From: Bacteroidota bacterium
GTDB taxonomy: Bacteria > Bacteroidota > Bacteroidia > Chitinophagales > Chitinophagaceae
Reading direction: 5' to 3'
Length of the DNA: 34,241 bases
Assembly: GCA_947460795.1 (NCBI GenBank)
Contig: CANHJA010000001.1
Span: forward strand, 1-34,241
Made by a program: the position numbers and the translations under genes. The notes under the pieces are model-generated. The model did not search any database and was not told the origin of the DNA. It worked only from the letters and a program-made list of their open reading frames with translations. Shown in pieces: positions 1 through 8,422 of this stretch. The stretch's first letter is position 1; the number at the start of each line of letters is the position of its first letter.

Positions 1-1110
1 ATTTCGAATGATTTGCCCAGCTAAAATTCCTTTTTTTATTAATTTTAATTGAGATGTTAATGCATTATAATAAGCTACGTGATTTTCCTGCATTAATAAA
101 ATATTGCTGTTTTGATTGATAGCAACTAGACCATTCATGTCAATATAATTTGTCAAAACTTCACTTTCAATTGCTAATTTATTTTTATTTTTTTCATACG
201 CTATGTCTTTCATTGAGCCATCTTTCTTTTTAAAACAAGCCAAAAAGAAACCTTCTCCTTTTAATTTATGTGGGAAAAATCGATAGCCTTTACCTTTGTG
301 AATTTCACTTTCTGTTTCCACTATATTCCATTTTTCATCCAATGGTATATTACAACTTTCAACATCAAAATTTCCTAAAATATAGTCGACCATTTCTTCA
401 TTTTCTTCCTGACTAAATGAACAAGTCATATATATTAAAATGCCATCTTGCGCTATACAAGGATAGCTATCATGTAAAATACGTTTTTGTCGTTGTACAC
501 ATAAATTTACATTGTCCTGTGTCCACTCGTCTAAATAACCTGGAATTCTTCTGAATAGTCCAGAACCAGAACAAGGAGCATCCACAATCATTAAATCAAA
601 GTGATTGAATAATTTACCAAAATGAAGTGCGTCGGAATTAGAAATCCAAGTATTTATATTTCCCCATTTCGTTACATTTTCATTTAAAATATTTACACGA
701 GTAGCAATAACTTCATTCGCAATCAACAAAGAATCTTCACTTAACAACGATGATAGCAAAGTTGTTTTTCCTCCTGGTGCAGCACATAAATCCAATGCGG
801 TAAGTTGTTTATTAAAATCAACTAACTGTTTCAATGCAAATTCTAAAAACATCGATGAAGCCTCTTGTACATAATAAGCACCTGCATGTAACAATGGATC
901 AGCAGTAAAATTGGGTCTGTTTTTTAAATAATAGCCATGTTCACTCCAAGGTACTTTTTCTTCAGATTCAAATTGCGTTGTCTGTTTTAATGGATTCATT
1001 CTAACCGATGTAATAGGCTCAGTATGTTGAATGTCATGAAATTCTTCCCAAGAAATATTTAATTTTTTAGGTATACTATGTTCGTAAATATGGTTTAATG
1101 TTTTCGACAA
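1..1110 (-). CDS. RsmF/RsmB-type rRNA (cytosine-C5)-methyltransferase, 3' end cut by window
   Basis: This is a SAM-dependent m5C methyltransferase of the NOL1/NOP2/Sun family, expected to modify 16S rRNA in the cytoplasm. I translated the minus strand from position 1110 to the window edge and got 370 uninterrupted codons. SAM motif I (LDLCAAPGGKT) lies near residues 104-117. The two family cysteines are present: C180 in DAPCSGSG (motif IV) and C230 in TCSF (motif VI). A C-terminal RsmF-like extension with GEGFF follows. The start is a TTG at 1110-1108, because the codon just upstream is an in-frame TAA; the next ATG lies far inside the conserved N-terminus. The gene diverges from aroK with about 50 nt between them. 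Family assignment is firm; the exact target cytosine is unknown, and the C-terminus lies outside the window. Confidence 0.9.
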   Translation of the reverse strand, partial: MSKTLNHIYEHSIPKKLNISWEEFHDIQHTEPITSVRMNPLKQTTQFESEEKVPWSEHGYYLKNRPNFTADPLLHAGAYYVQEASSMFLEFALKQLVDFNKQLTALDLCAAPGGKTTLLSSLLSEDSLLIANEVIATRVNILNENVTKWGNINTWISNSDALHFGKLFNHFDLMIVDAPCSGSGLFRRIPGYLDEWTQDNVNLCVQRQKRILHDSYPCIAQDGILIYMTCSFSQEENEEMVDYILGNFDVESCNIPLDEKWNIVETESEIHKGKGYRFFPHKLKGEGFFLACFKKKDGSMKDIAYEKNKNKLAIESEVLTNYIDMNGLVAINQNSNILLMQENHVAYYNALTSQLKLIKKGILAGQIIRN

Positions 1111-1159
1111 TTAGGCAGTTTTAAATGTTCAATGTATTTTTAATTTCTAATTTACAAAG

Positions 1160-1669
1160 ATGCGTTTTTTCTTTACAGGATTCATGGGAAGTGGAAAAAG
1201 TTTTTGGGCAAAAAAAATGTCTCTCAGCTTGTCTATACCGTATATTGATTTAGATGAATACATTGAAGTAAAAGAAAAAATGACAATTTCTGATATTTTC
1301 AATCTTAAAGGCGAAGCTTACTTTCGACAATATGAAAATCTTTGCCTCAAGGAAATCGTTTCCTTACATGATCATTTTATACTTTCATGTGGTGGAGGAA
1401 CACCTTGTTTTCATGACAATAAAAAAATCATGAAAGCATTGGGTAAAATTATATTTCTTGATGTGTCAATTGAAACACTAACGAAAAGACTCATAGAAAA
1501 TAAGGAACAGCGTCCAATATTGAGAAACATTCCAAATGATGAAATGCAAACCTACATTGAAAATTTAATGTCATTTCGCAAAACTTTCTATGAAGATTAT
1601 GATATAAAAGTAGATGCTGATTTGATAAATGAAACTACCTTTGTGGATCTATTAAAACAATATGTATAA
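1160..1669 (+). CDS. aroK: Shikimate kinase
   Basis: It phosphorylates shikimate at the 3-hydroxyl with ATP, the fifth step of chorismate synthesis, in the cytoplasm. At 169 aa it has the usual length. The Walker A motif GFMGSGKS is at residues 7-14 and the shikimate-binding DLD at 30-32. FRxxE is at 55-59, the CGGG loop at 77-80, and a lid RPIL at 118-121. A later arginine in SFRKTFY fits the C-terminal shikimate contact. The ATG at 1160 sits immediately before the P-loop strand, as in the family. Its last codons overlap the following DUF423 gene by 8 nt, so the two are probably co-transcribed. No other chorismate-pathway gene is nearby. Confidence 0.95.
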   Translation: MRFFFTGFMGSGKSFWAKKMSLSLSIPYIDLDEYIEVKEKMTISDIFNLKGEAYFRQYENLCLKEIVSLHDHFILSCGGGTPCFHDNKKIMKALGKIIFLDVSIETLTKRLIENKEQRPILRNIPNDEMQTYIENLMSFRKTFYEDYDIKVDADLINETTFVDLLKQYV

Positions 1670-2051
1670 ACCATCACTCATAGCAGGTACCATTTTTGCC
1701 ATGACGGCAGTTGTTTTTGGTGCATTTGGAGCACATTATCTAAAAACAATTTTTACACCCGAAATTCTTTTGAGTTTCGAAACAGGTGTAAAATATCAAT
1801 TTTACCATGCATTTGCACTCATTGCGTTGGGAATTTATGCGAAGTTTTCGAATCATCCCGTTCATTGGATACATCGTTTATTTACTTTAGGCACTTTGTT
1901 TTTTTCAGGTTCTATATATGTACTGTGTTATTTTAAAGCTACACTTCAAATTGGTCTCGGAGGTATAGGCATTATTACACCAATAGGAGGTTTGTTAATG
2001 ATTGCTGCTTGGGCTATGTGGTTGCTAAATATCCTGAAAATTAAAGAATAG
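1662..2051 (+). CDS. DUF423 family small membrane protein
   Basis: This is a 129-aa integral membrane protein with about four hydrophobic segments. The N-terminal signature FGAFGAH, followed by a conserved pattern that includes YQFYHA, identifies the DUF423 (YgdD-like) family, whose molecular role is not established. The start overlaps the aroK stop by 8 nt, which suggests translational coupling. It ends about 30 nt from the convergent GT39-like gene, and I see no strong terminator in the gap. Family assignment is confident; no function can be read from the sequence. Confidence 0.88.
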   Translation: MYKPSLIAGTIFAMTAVVFGAFGAHYLKTIFTPEILLSFETGVKYQFYHAFALIALGIYAKFSNHPVHWIHRLFTLGTLFFSGSIYVLCYFKATLQIGLGGIGIITPIGGLLMIAAWAMWLLNILKIKE

Positions 2052-2081
2052 CTTTAGTTGTAGAAAAAAATCTTCAGCAAT

Positions 2082-4016
2082 TTATTCGCCCGAACTGTTT
2101 TCATTTAGTTTATTCGCTAAATCGAATGCTTTGTTATTATTTAATTGTGCATTTTGATTATCGCCAATTTGTGCATATAATTTTGATGCAATTTGATACC
2201 ATTCTGGTGTACTATTTGGATCAATTTCAATTGCTTTATTGATGGCCATAATGGCATCTTGAAATTTGCCTATATTCGCTAAACTTATTGCATAAAAGTA
2301 CCAAATGTTTTCATTTGATTGATCCAATTTTAAATTATTGGCATATTTTTCTGCAGCAAAAGCAAAGTTGTTTTTTTGTAATGAATCAAATGCAATAATA
2401 TCCTCTTTATTTTTTCGTTCAATAACTACGCAAAGTGGAACTCCATCTGCTTCTACTGTGTGAACTACATTCGCTGGAGGCCATTTTTTATTCAACAACA
2501 TTTCAGAACTAATAAACCTTGAATAAGCGATGAAATAGTCCCAATCCGTATGGTCTCTTTCTCTCCATCTTCCATAATCAACACCAATCCAATTGGTATC
2601 ATTTGCGAAGTATTTATCGCATCCACCGGCACCACTCATATTTGTTAATACTTTTATTTTTCCTTTTTTCTTTCCTTTTAAATTTTTTATCATCCATTCT
2701 CCAGCTTGTTTACCTGAATTTTGATAATAATCAGTTTCATAATATCCAAATGCGCCATTTATACCACCTACTAATTGATTGAAATAGACTACTTGATTTG
2801 GATGATTTTTAAATGAAAAAATGATTTCTGGTAATAATGTAATGAAAGCAATAAGTATCAATAAATAGGGTTTGCCTTTTACTAAATTAGTAAGCAATAA
2901 ATTAAATAAAAGGGCTGCTAATACAACAATAAATGGATATACAAATAATACATGTCTCCAAGTATCATATAGAGTTGATTTGTTGTAAATCATAAATAAA
3001 AGTGGAAAAAGAAAAGAAAAAATAAGTACAATTGAATTAAATTTTCCATATTCTTTAATCGCTTTTTTTATAAAAACAAAAAATAAAATACAACTTAAAA
3101 TAACAATTATAGGACTCGTAATGCCAATCCATTTAAATTCATAATACCATTTTGGAGTTTGGCTGTACATCATTTCTCCTTCGAATAATGTTTTTAATTG
3201 TACAGAAAAATTAGCCATCACTTTCAAAGATTCCAAGGGTGCTGTAAAAGGATTTTCTAAACCATAAGGCCAAAATAGTATCCCTAAAATGTATCCACCC
3301 AGGAAGGCAATAATAATTCCAGTTAAAACATTTTTTAATAATTTTTTATCTTCATTAAAATAGGATTGTACATTTTTTCTATTTATTAAATAATAATAAG
3401 CTGTAAACAATCCTATAAATACCAATAATAAAAATCCACCAGCAGGTCTTACTGCTAAAGTTAATCCAAAGCCCAATCCTAAACCGACTAAATTGCTTTT
3501 GTATTTATTTGGAAAATCAATTAAAAAGGAGATGATAAAATAGATCCCCATAACAAAACCGGCAGCAAAAGGGATGTCTTTTGGATTGTTCATACTTTCG
3601 CCAAATATTTTTGGTGAGAATACTACAAATAGCAATGCAATAATTCCAACGTACCATTTTTTGCTAATTTTAGTAGCTAATAATCCTGTAAAAATCATCA
3701 ATAAAATACCAAATGAGGCATTGAAAAAATGACGTAAATTTAAAATCGGAATGGATGGAAATAACCTGTGAAAACCTTCTGTGATAAATTCAAAAAAACC
3801 ACCATATAATTCAACATGAGAATATTGAAGTCCTTTCGCTGTATAATCTAATGCTTGTTTGGAATCTTTTGTAAAATAATCCCAAATATCTTGACCGTAA
3901 ATAATATGTAACCATTCATCACCTGATTGCCCATATTTAGAACTTACAGTTAGCATCACAATGGATATGATTAAACTCAATGCAATGAAAATATATTTGT
4001 ATGTTTTTTGTTCCAT
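2082..4016 (-). CDS. GT39-like (GT-C fold) integral membrane glycosyltransferase with C-terminal TPR repeats
   Basis: A 644-aa polytopic membrane protein. TM1 (about residues 8-25) is followed by the acidic pair D33-E34 in SGDEWLH, the position of the catalytic acid in GT-C enzymes of the dolichyl-phosphate mannosyltransferase type. YGGFFEF (71-77) is also typical of this group. About nine further hydrophobic segments follow. From about residue 547 the protein turns soluble and carries two TPR-like helical repeats (for example IWYFYAISLANIGKF). It likely transfers a sugar from a polyprenyl-phosphate donor on the outer face of the inner membrane. The neighbouring gene, 5 nt away and transcribed first, encodes a polyprenyl-phosphate glycosyltransferase that could make that donor. 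The acceptor is unknown. Confidence 0.75.
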   Translation of the reverse strand: MEQKTYKYIFIALSLIISIVMLTVSSKYGQSGDEWLHIIYGQDIWDYFTKDSKQALDYTAKGLQYSHVELYGGFFEFITEGFHRLFPSIPILNLRHFFNASFGILLMIFTGLLATKISKKWYVGIIALLFVVFSPKIFGESMNNPKDIPFAAGFVMGIYFIISFLIDFPNKYKSNLVGLGLGFGLTLAVRPAGGFLLLVFIGLFTAYYYLINRKNVQSYFNEDKKLLKNVLTGIIIAFLGGYILGILFWPYGLENPFTAPLESLKVMANFSVQLKTLFEGEMMYSQTPKWYYEFKWIGITSPIIVILSCILFFVFIKKAIKEYGKFNSIVLIFSFLFPLLFMIYNKSTLYDTWRHVLFVYPFIVVLAALLFNLLLTNLVKGKPYLLILIAFITLLPEIIFSFKNHPNQVVYFNQLVGGINGAFGYYETDYYQNSGKQAGEWMIKNLKGKKKGKIKVLTNMSGAGGCDKYFANDTNWIGVDYGRWRERDHTDWDYFIAYSRFISSEMLLNKKWPPANVVHTVEADGVPLCVVIERKNKEDIIAFDSLQKNNFAFAAEKYANNLKLDQSNENIWYFYAISLANIGKFQDAIMAINKAIEIDPNSTPEWYQIASKLYAQIGDNQNAQLNNNKAFDLANKLNENSSGE

Positions 4017-4021
4017 TTTTA

Positions 4022-4774
4022 TTACAGTTTATAATTCGATTTTAATTTTAATAATTCTAAAGGCACTTTGAAATAATCGGATAATTTTATTTTTGATCCT
4101 TTTACATCGTCCCATTTTTTTATGAAAAATTCCTGTGCTATATCATTGATTTGTTGTTGTGAATAATGTTGAATGGATTTGCAAAATAATTCAATATCAA
4201 AAAACCATTTAGATTTAAAAGGAGCTGAAAAAATGATTGGTATAATAGACGGTCTGAAAAATTTAAAACCACATTGGGTGTCATAAATAGGAGTTTTAAG
4301 AATCCATACACTAACAACTGTTGCAAACATTCGGCCTAAAACAAAACGGATGAATTTTCGATGTATGTTTCCGCCCATGTGCATAATTCTGGAGCCAAAT
4401 ACAAATAATTTATTATTTTCATTAAAAACAGACACTATACGCTCAACTTCTTCTAAAGGCGTAGCTAAATCGGCATCTAAAAAACCAATAATGTCAAAAT
4501 TGTTTTTTCCATGCAAATGGTTTATTCCATTCCGAACCGTTTCTGCTTTTCCCATATTGTGTGGGTTGTTTAGCACCTCAATTTGTAAAGGATATTTATT
4601 CGCAAATTCTTGTAAAATTGTCAAGGTATTGTCGCTGCTTCCATCATTTACAAAACAATAGTAATGGTTTTTGAATGTAATAATATCTTGTTCAAAAGAA
4701 GGAATAGAAATCCTGTTTCCTTCATTATAGCAGGGAACAACCATTCCAATATTAAAAGTTGTTGAATCTGACAT
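4022..4774 (-). CDS. GT2 polyprenyl/dolichyl-phosphate sugar transferase (ALG5/DPM1-like)
   Basis: A 250-aa GT-A fold enzyme predicted to transfer a sugar from a nucleotide donor to polyprenyl phosphate on the cytoplasmic face of the membrane. VPCYNEG is at residues 13-19, FVNDGSSDNT at 41-50, the metal-binding DAD at 100-102, and DTQCGFK at 165-171. The last motif is characteristic of the dolichyl-phosphate glucosyl/mannosyltransferase branch. There are no C-terminal TM helices, so membrane association is peripheral. The start codon shares one base with the stop of the upstream methyltransferase (TAATG), and the GT39-like gene begins 5 nt beyond its own stop, so all three form a tight operon. 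The sugar identity cannot be inferred. Confidence 0.85.
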   Translation of the reverse strand: MSDSTTFNIGMVVPCYNEGNRISIPSFEQDIITFKNHYYCFVNDGSSDNTLTILQEFANKYPLQIEVLNNPHNMGKAETVRNGINHLHGKNNFDIIGFLDADLATPLEEVERIVSVFNENNKLFVFGSRIMHMGGNIHRKFIRFVLGRMFATVVSVWILKTPIYDTQCGFKFFRPSIIPIIFSAPFKSKWFFDIELFCKSIQHYSQQQINDIAQEFFIKKWDDVKGSKIKLSDYFKVPLELLKLKSNYKL

Positions 4775-5508
4775 TATTTAATAATTTTTCCATGAGAGAC
4801 GCATGTAACTCCCATTAATTTGTTGTTTTTTAAATGATTGGCATCAAATGCCGAAATAGTATACAATACTTTATTAACTATTGGTGATGCTGGTTGCATT
4901 TCTGATGTATAATTTTTCTTTGGAGGCAACAGATTGGCAATTTTTCTCATTATCCAAACCAAAGGAAAAAGAGTGCCATACAAATAGTAAATATTGTTAT
5001 AGGTGTATTTACAATTGTCCAATAAATTTTTTAAGCTAGAAATTGTATATCGTCTAAAATGTTCTAAATAAACATCATGTTGCGACCACAAGGATTGAAA
5101 TGCAGGTACTGTTATGAAAAAATAATTACAATCTCCAACGCAATTGTTTTTGATCGAATTCAACATTAAATCATCATGTTCCAAATGTTCTAAAACATCC
5201 ATCATAATTACCAATGTGTTTGAAATCGTATCTGGTATTTTATGTTGTTTTACCAATCTCGTGTTTTGAGAAGCAAGCATTTCTTCTTCTGTATATTCAA
5301 TGTCAATTAAGTAGCACTTATTTATTTTTGTTGGAAATTCTTCTAAAATGATTCGGGCAAAAAATCCTGTTCCAGAGCCTACATCAATGATGTCATAGGT
5401 AATATCATCCGGTAGTTTTCTAAAAAAATCAAACAAAGGCAATTTCTTACTTTGATAATACCAATGCGTATCTTGATTAATCCCTGAATTAATTTCCTTT
5501 ATATCCAT
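4774..5508 (-). CDS. Class I SAM-dependent methyltransferase of a glycosylation operon
   Basis: A 244-aa Rossmann methyltransferase. Motif I DVGSGTG lies at residues 42-48 and a motif IV-like MMDVLEHL near 107. A later WSQHDVYLEHFRRY segment recurs in methyltransferases found next to GT2 enzymes. It is the first gene of the three-gene minus-strand operon, and its stop overlaps the GT2 start by one base. Context suggests methylation of a lipid-linked sugar or of a related glycan, but the substrate is inference only. No clear -7 element was found within 60 nt upstream. Confidence 0.78.
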   Translation of the reverse strand: MDIKEINSGINQDTHWYYQSKKLPLFDFFRKLPDDITYDIIDVGSGTGFFARIILEEFPTKINKCYLIDIEYTEEEMLASQNTRLVKQHKIPDTISNTLVIMMDVLEHLEHDDLMLNSIKNNCVGDCNYFFITVPAFQSLWSQHDVYLEHFRRYTISSLKNLLDNCKYTYNNIYYLYGTLFPLVWIMRKIANLLPPKKNYTSEMQPASPIVNKVLYTISAFDANHLKNNKLMGVTCVSHGKIIK

Positions 5509-5632
5509 ATAATAAATTAAGCGTAAATTGTTTAGTTTGTAAATATAATTGTCTTTTATTTTATACCAACAGAAAAATGCTCAATTCTTATGCAGGCATT
5601 GAAATAAATTTACTTGGTAAGTATGAAAGTGA

Positions 5633-7066
5633 TTAATTAATTTTAGTGATCTTAATCACATTGGTCGGTAAATGCTCTTTTACAGGCGTACTTCCTGTGC
5701 TGATTACGACTTGTTCGGACTGCAATAATCCCTTTTCCTTTAAAAAATCAATTTGATCAGAAATCATTTCATCTAAGCTATTTTCTTTGTCGTAATAAAA
5801 AGCTTGGACACCCCAACTTAAACTCAATTGATTAATCAGTGATTGTGTTTGAGTAAATATGTACAAAGGAGCGTGGGGCCTAAAACTAGATAACATAAAG
5901 CCAGTATAACCACTTTGCGTCATTCCTATAATTGCGTTGGCTTTTACATCTTCGGCTATTTTGCAGGCATTATAACATAAAGCATCCGATAAAAATGAAG
6001 GCGAGTGGGCTTGTGGAATTAAGTTTTGATGATATACTGTTTCCTCTTTTTCAACTTCTGAAATAATTTTACTCATCGTTTCAACGACCAATGAAGGATG
6101 ATTTCCCATTGCAGTTTCTCCACTTAGCATAACCGCGTCTGCTCCTTCTAGTACTGCATTTGCTACATCAGAAATTTCACTTCGATTGGGTTTTACACGA
6201 TCAATCATGCTTTCCATCATTTGTGTAGCAATAATAACTGGTTTAGCACGATGAATGCATTTACGCACAATTGTTTTTTGAATCATTGGAATTTGTTCTA
6301 CAGGCAATTCTATTCCTAAATCGCCACGAGCAACCATTACTGCGTCGCTAGCTAAAATAATCTCACGAATATTAATTACTGCTTCAGGCTTTTCAATTTT
6401 CGCTATAATTTTCGCATTGCTTCCTTTGTCTTTCAAAATTTTACGCAAATGTGTAATATCCTTTGGTTCACGAACAAAAGAAAGTGCCACCCAATCAATA
6501 TTTTCACCAATGATAAAATCAATGTCTTGCAAATCTTTTTCTGTAATGGCAGGCAAAGAAACTTTTGTTTCAGGTAGATTTATTCCTTTTTTAGAGCTTA
6601 ATAAACCAGGTGTGGTTACAATTGCCGATACATCATTATTGGAGTGTATTTCTGAAATTTTTACTTCAATTTTTCCATCATCAATTAATATTTTTTCACC
6701 CACTTTCACATCATTATGAAAATTTTGATACGATAAATAAACCCGTTCTTTTGTGCCTAAACATTTTTCCGATGTAAAGGTGATTGTTTCTCCTTCTGTT
6801 AATTCTACACCATTGTTTTCAACTTCTCCTATTCGTAATTTAGGACCTTGCAAATCTCCTAAAATGGCGATATTAAATGGGTAATTTGCGTTTATTTGAT
6901 TGATTAAATCAATAACTACTTTATGATCTTCATGTTTTCCATGTGAAAAATTTAATCTAAAAACATCTACGCCTGCATGTACTAGTTTTAATAATCCTTC
7001 ATAAGTATTACAAGCTGGGCCTACAGTTGCTATAATTTTTGTTTTCTGATTATTTCGTTGCGTCAT
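5633..7066 (-). CDS. pyk: Pyruvate kinase
   Basis: It converts phosphoenolpyruvate and ADP to pyruvate and ATP, the last step of glycolysis. The protein is 477 aa, close to the usual length. The N-terminal TKIIATVGPA and FRLNFSHG begin the TIM barrel. The catalytic-region signatures AKIEKPEA and MVARGDLGIELP are present, as is ATQMMESM. The C-terminal allosteric domain ends with STGSTP. The gene stands alone: the glycosylation operon begins about 125 nt downstream with its own start, and rplY diverges about 200 nt upstream. An imperfect -7-like TAATTTTA lies on the minus strand at 7071-7078, but it is close to the ATG and unconvincing. Confidence 0.97.
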   Translation of the reverse strand: MTQRNNQKTKIIATVGPACNTYEGLLKLVHAGVDVFRLNFSHGKHEDHKVVIDLINQINANYPFNIAILGDLQGPKLRIGEVENNGVELTEGETITFTSEKCLGTKERVYLSYQNFHNDVKVGEKILIDDGKIEVKISEIHSNNDVSAIVTTPGLLSSKKGINLPETKVSLPAITEKDLQDIDFIIGENIDWVALSFVREPKDITHLRKILKDKGSNAKIIAKIEKPEAVINIREIILASDAVMVARGDLGIELPVEQIPMIQKTIVRKCIHRAKPVIIATQMMESMIDRVKPNRSEISDVANAVLEGADAVMLSGETAMGNHPSLVVETMSKIISEVEKEETVYHQNLIPQAHSPSFLSDALCYNACKIAEDVKANAIIGMTQSGYTGFMLSSFRPHAPLYIFTQTQSLINQLSLSWGVQAFYYDKENSLDEMISDQIDFLKEKGLLQSEQVVISTGSTPVKEHLPTNVIKITKIN

Positions 7067-7181
7067 GATGTAAAATTAATGATTTATTTTGAGTGAATAA
7101 TTATTCATTTATAAAAACTAGCTAATATATATGACACATTTTATTAAAAACAATTCAATTTTGATGAAATATTTAACTTTA

Positions 7182-7214
7182 TTGCTATAAATTGACGTTT
7201 TTTTCATACATTTG
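7182..7214 (+). promoter_or_regulatory. Bacteroidota-type promoter for rplY
   Basis: TACATTTG at 7207-7214 matches the Bacteroidota -7 consensus TAnnTTTG at all fixed positions. A TTG at 7182-7184 could be the -33 element, but its 22-nt spacer is longer than the 19 nt seen elsewhere here. It would give a leader of about 50 nt before the ATG at 7269. Confidence 0.6.
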
Positions 7215-7268
7215 CGCTCTTTAAAATAAAAAAAAGACGTTCAAGGTCTATAACATTGAAAAAAATAT

Positions 7269-7856
7269 ATGAAACTAGTTACAATTGAAGGACAACTTAG
7301 AAGCGATTTTGGCAAAACAGCATCCCGTCAATATCGTTCTGAGGGCAGAGTGCCTTGTGTAATCTATGGTGGGTCAGAAAACATTCACTTTACAGCTACA
7401 CAAAAAGAATTAAAAGGTGTTATTTACACTGCAGAATTTAACAAAGCGGTTATTACTGTTGATGGTAAAACGTACACTTGTATTTTGAAAGATTTACAAT
7501 TTAACAAAACAACAGATGTTGTTACCCACTTAGACTTTTTAGAATTAGTTGAAGGAAAACGTTTAAATGCGAACGTTCCTTTAAAATTCGTTGGTCAATC
7601 TGTAGGTGTAAAATCTGGAGGTCGTTTTGAAATCAAAATGAGTACTATCAAAGTTCGTACAATCCCTAAATATTTAACAACATCAATTGATGTAGATATT
7701 ACTCACTTAGAAATTGGTAAAAATTTACGTATCGAAGATATCAAAGTTGAGAATATTGAAATTATGCACAACAAACGTATTCCTGTTGCTGCAGTAGTTA
7801 CCACTCGTGCTCTTAAACAAGCTGAGAACGAAGCTGCTAAAGCGGGTAAAAAATAA
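7269..7856 (+). CDS. rplY: 50S ribosomal protein L25/general stress protein Ctc
   Basis: A 195-aa L25 of the long TL5/CTC type, which binds 5S rRNA on the large subunit. The N-terminal L25 domain (about 1-90) contains the pattern RSDFGKTASRQYRSEGRVPC. A second beta-rich CTC domain (about 98-180) follows, then a short basic alanine/lysine-rich tail. It begins just after a good -7 promoter and a roughly 50-nt leader, and is followed 20 nt later by a strong intrinsic terminator, so it appears monocistronic. Codon use is that of a highly expressed gene (for example GGT and CGT frequent). Confidence 0.96.
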   Translation: MKLVTIEGQLRSDFGKTASRQYRSEGRVPCVIYGGSENIHFTATQKELKGVIYTAEFNKAVITVDGKTYTCILKDLQFNKTTDVVTHLDFLELVEGKRLNANVPLKFVGQSVGVKSGGRFEIKMSTIKVRTIPKYLTTSIDVDITHLEIGKNLRIEDIKVENIEIMHNKRIPVAAVVTTRALKQAENEAAKAGKK

Positions 7857-7875
7857 GTTGATTTTTATATCAGCT

Positions 7876-7907
7876 AAAAAAGCGAAGATTTATTCTTCGC
7901 TTTTTTT
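7876..7907 (+). terminator. Intrinsic terminator of rplY
   Basis: The stem AGCGAAGA (7881-7888) pairs perfectly with TCTTCGCT (7894-7901) across a 5-nt loop. The stem extends through a run of A (7876-7880) with a run of T (7902-7907) that also provides the U tract. Confidence 0.9.
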
Positions 7908-7958
7908 ATTTCAATAAAATTCCATTTTATCATTTAATTTCGCAAAAAATAAAATTTT

Positions 7959-8405
7959 ATGAGTGATATGAAACTAACACAAGGAAAAATACATACGAAT
8001 AAAGGAGTAATGACGTTTGAACTTTTTGACGATGCAACACCCATTGCAGTAGCAAATTTCAAAAAATTAATAGGAGTAAACTTTTACGACGGGATTAAAT
8101 TTCACCGTGTAATCCCTAATTTTATGGTTCAAGCAGGTTGTCCAGATGGAACTGGTGCCGGAGGGCCTGGATACAGCATTAAATGTGAAACTAGCAACGA
8201 AAAACAATTTCACGACAGAGGCGTAATATCGATGGCTCACAGAGGTAGAGATACTGGTGGTTCTCAATTCTTTATTTGTCATAACAGACAAGGTACTGCT
8301 CATTTAGATGGTGTGCATACTGCATTTGGTAAAGTAATTGATGGATTGGATGTTTTAGATTCTATAACAGGTGGTGATGTGATGGAAAAAGTTGAATTGA
8401 TTTAA
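7959..8405 (+). CDS. Cyclophilin-type peptidyl-prolyl cis-trans isomerase
   Basis: A 148-aa single-domain cyclophilin that isomerises Xaa-Pro bonds. No signal peptide is present, so it is cytoplasmic. The catalytic HR pair is H49-R50 in KFHRVIPNF, and the GSQFFI strand is at 101-106. H120 occupies the position that is tryptophan in cyclosporin-sensitive eukaryotic enzymes, as is common in bacteria. The ATG at 7959 gives a short N-terminus before the first strand. A near-consensus -7 element (TAATTTCG, 7935-7942) lies just upstream. The next gene starts 17 nt after the stop, so the two may be co-transcribed. Confidence 0.94.
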   Translation: MSDMKLTQGKIHTNKGVMTFELFDDATPIAVANFKKLIGVNFYDGIKFHRVIPNFMVQAGCPDGTGAGGPGYSIKCETSNEKQFHDRGVISMAHRGRDTGGSQFFICHNRQGTAHLDGVHTAFGKVIDGLDVLDSITGGDVMEKVELI

Positions 8406-8422
8406 TAAAATCTTTCTAAAAA

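Noticed and set aside
7067..7268. tRNA or riboswitch in the pyk-rplY gap
   Set aside because: No cloverleaf, T-loop GGTTCGAATC-like segment or conserved riboswitch core was seen; a promoter explains the part near rplY.
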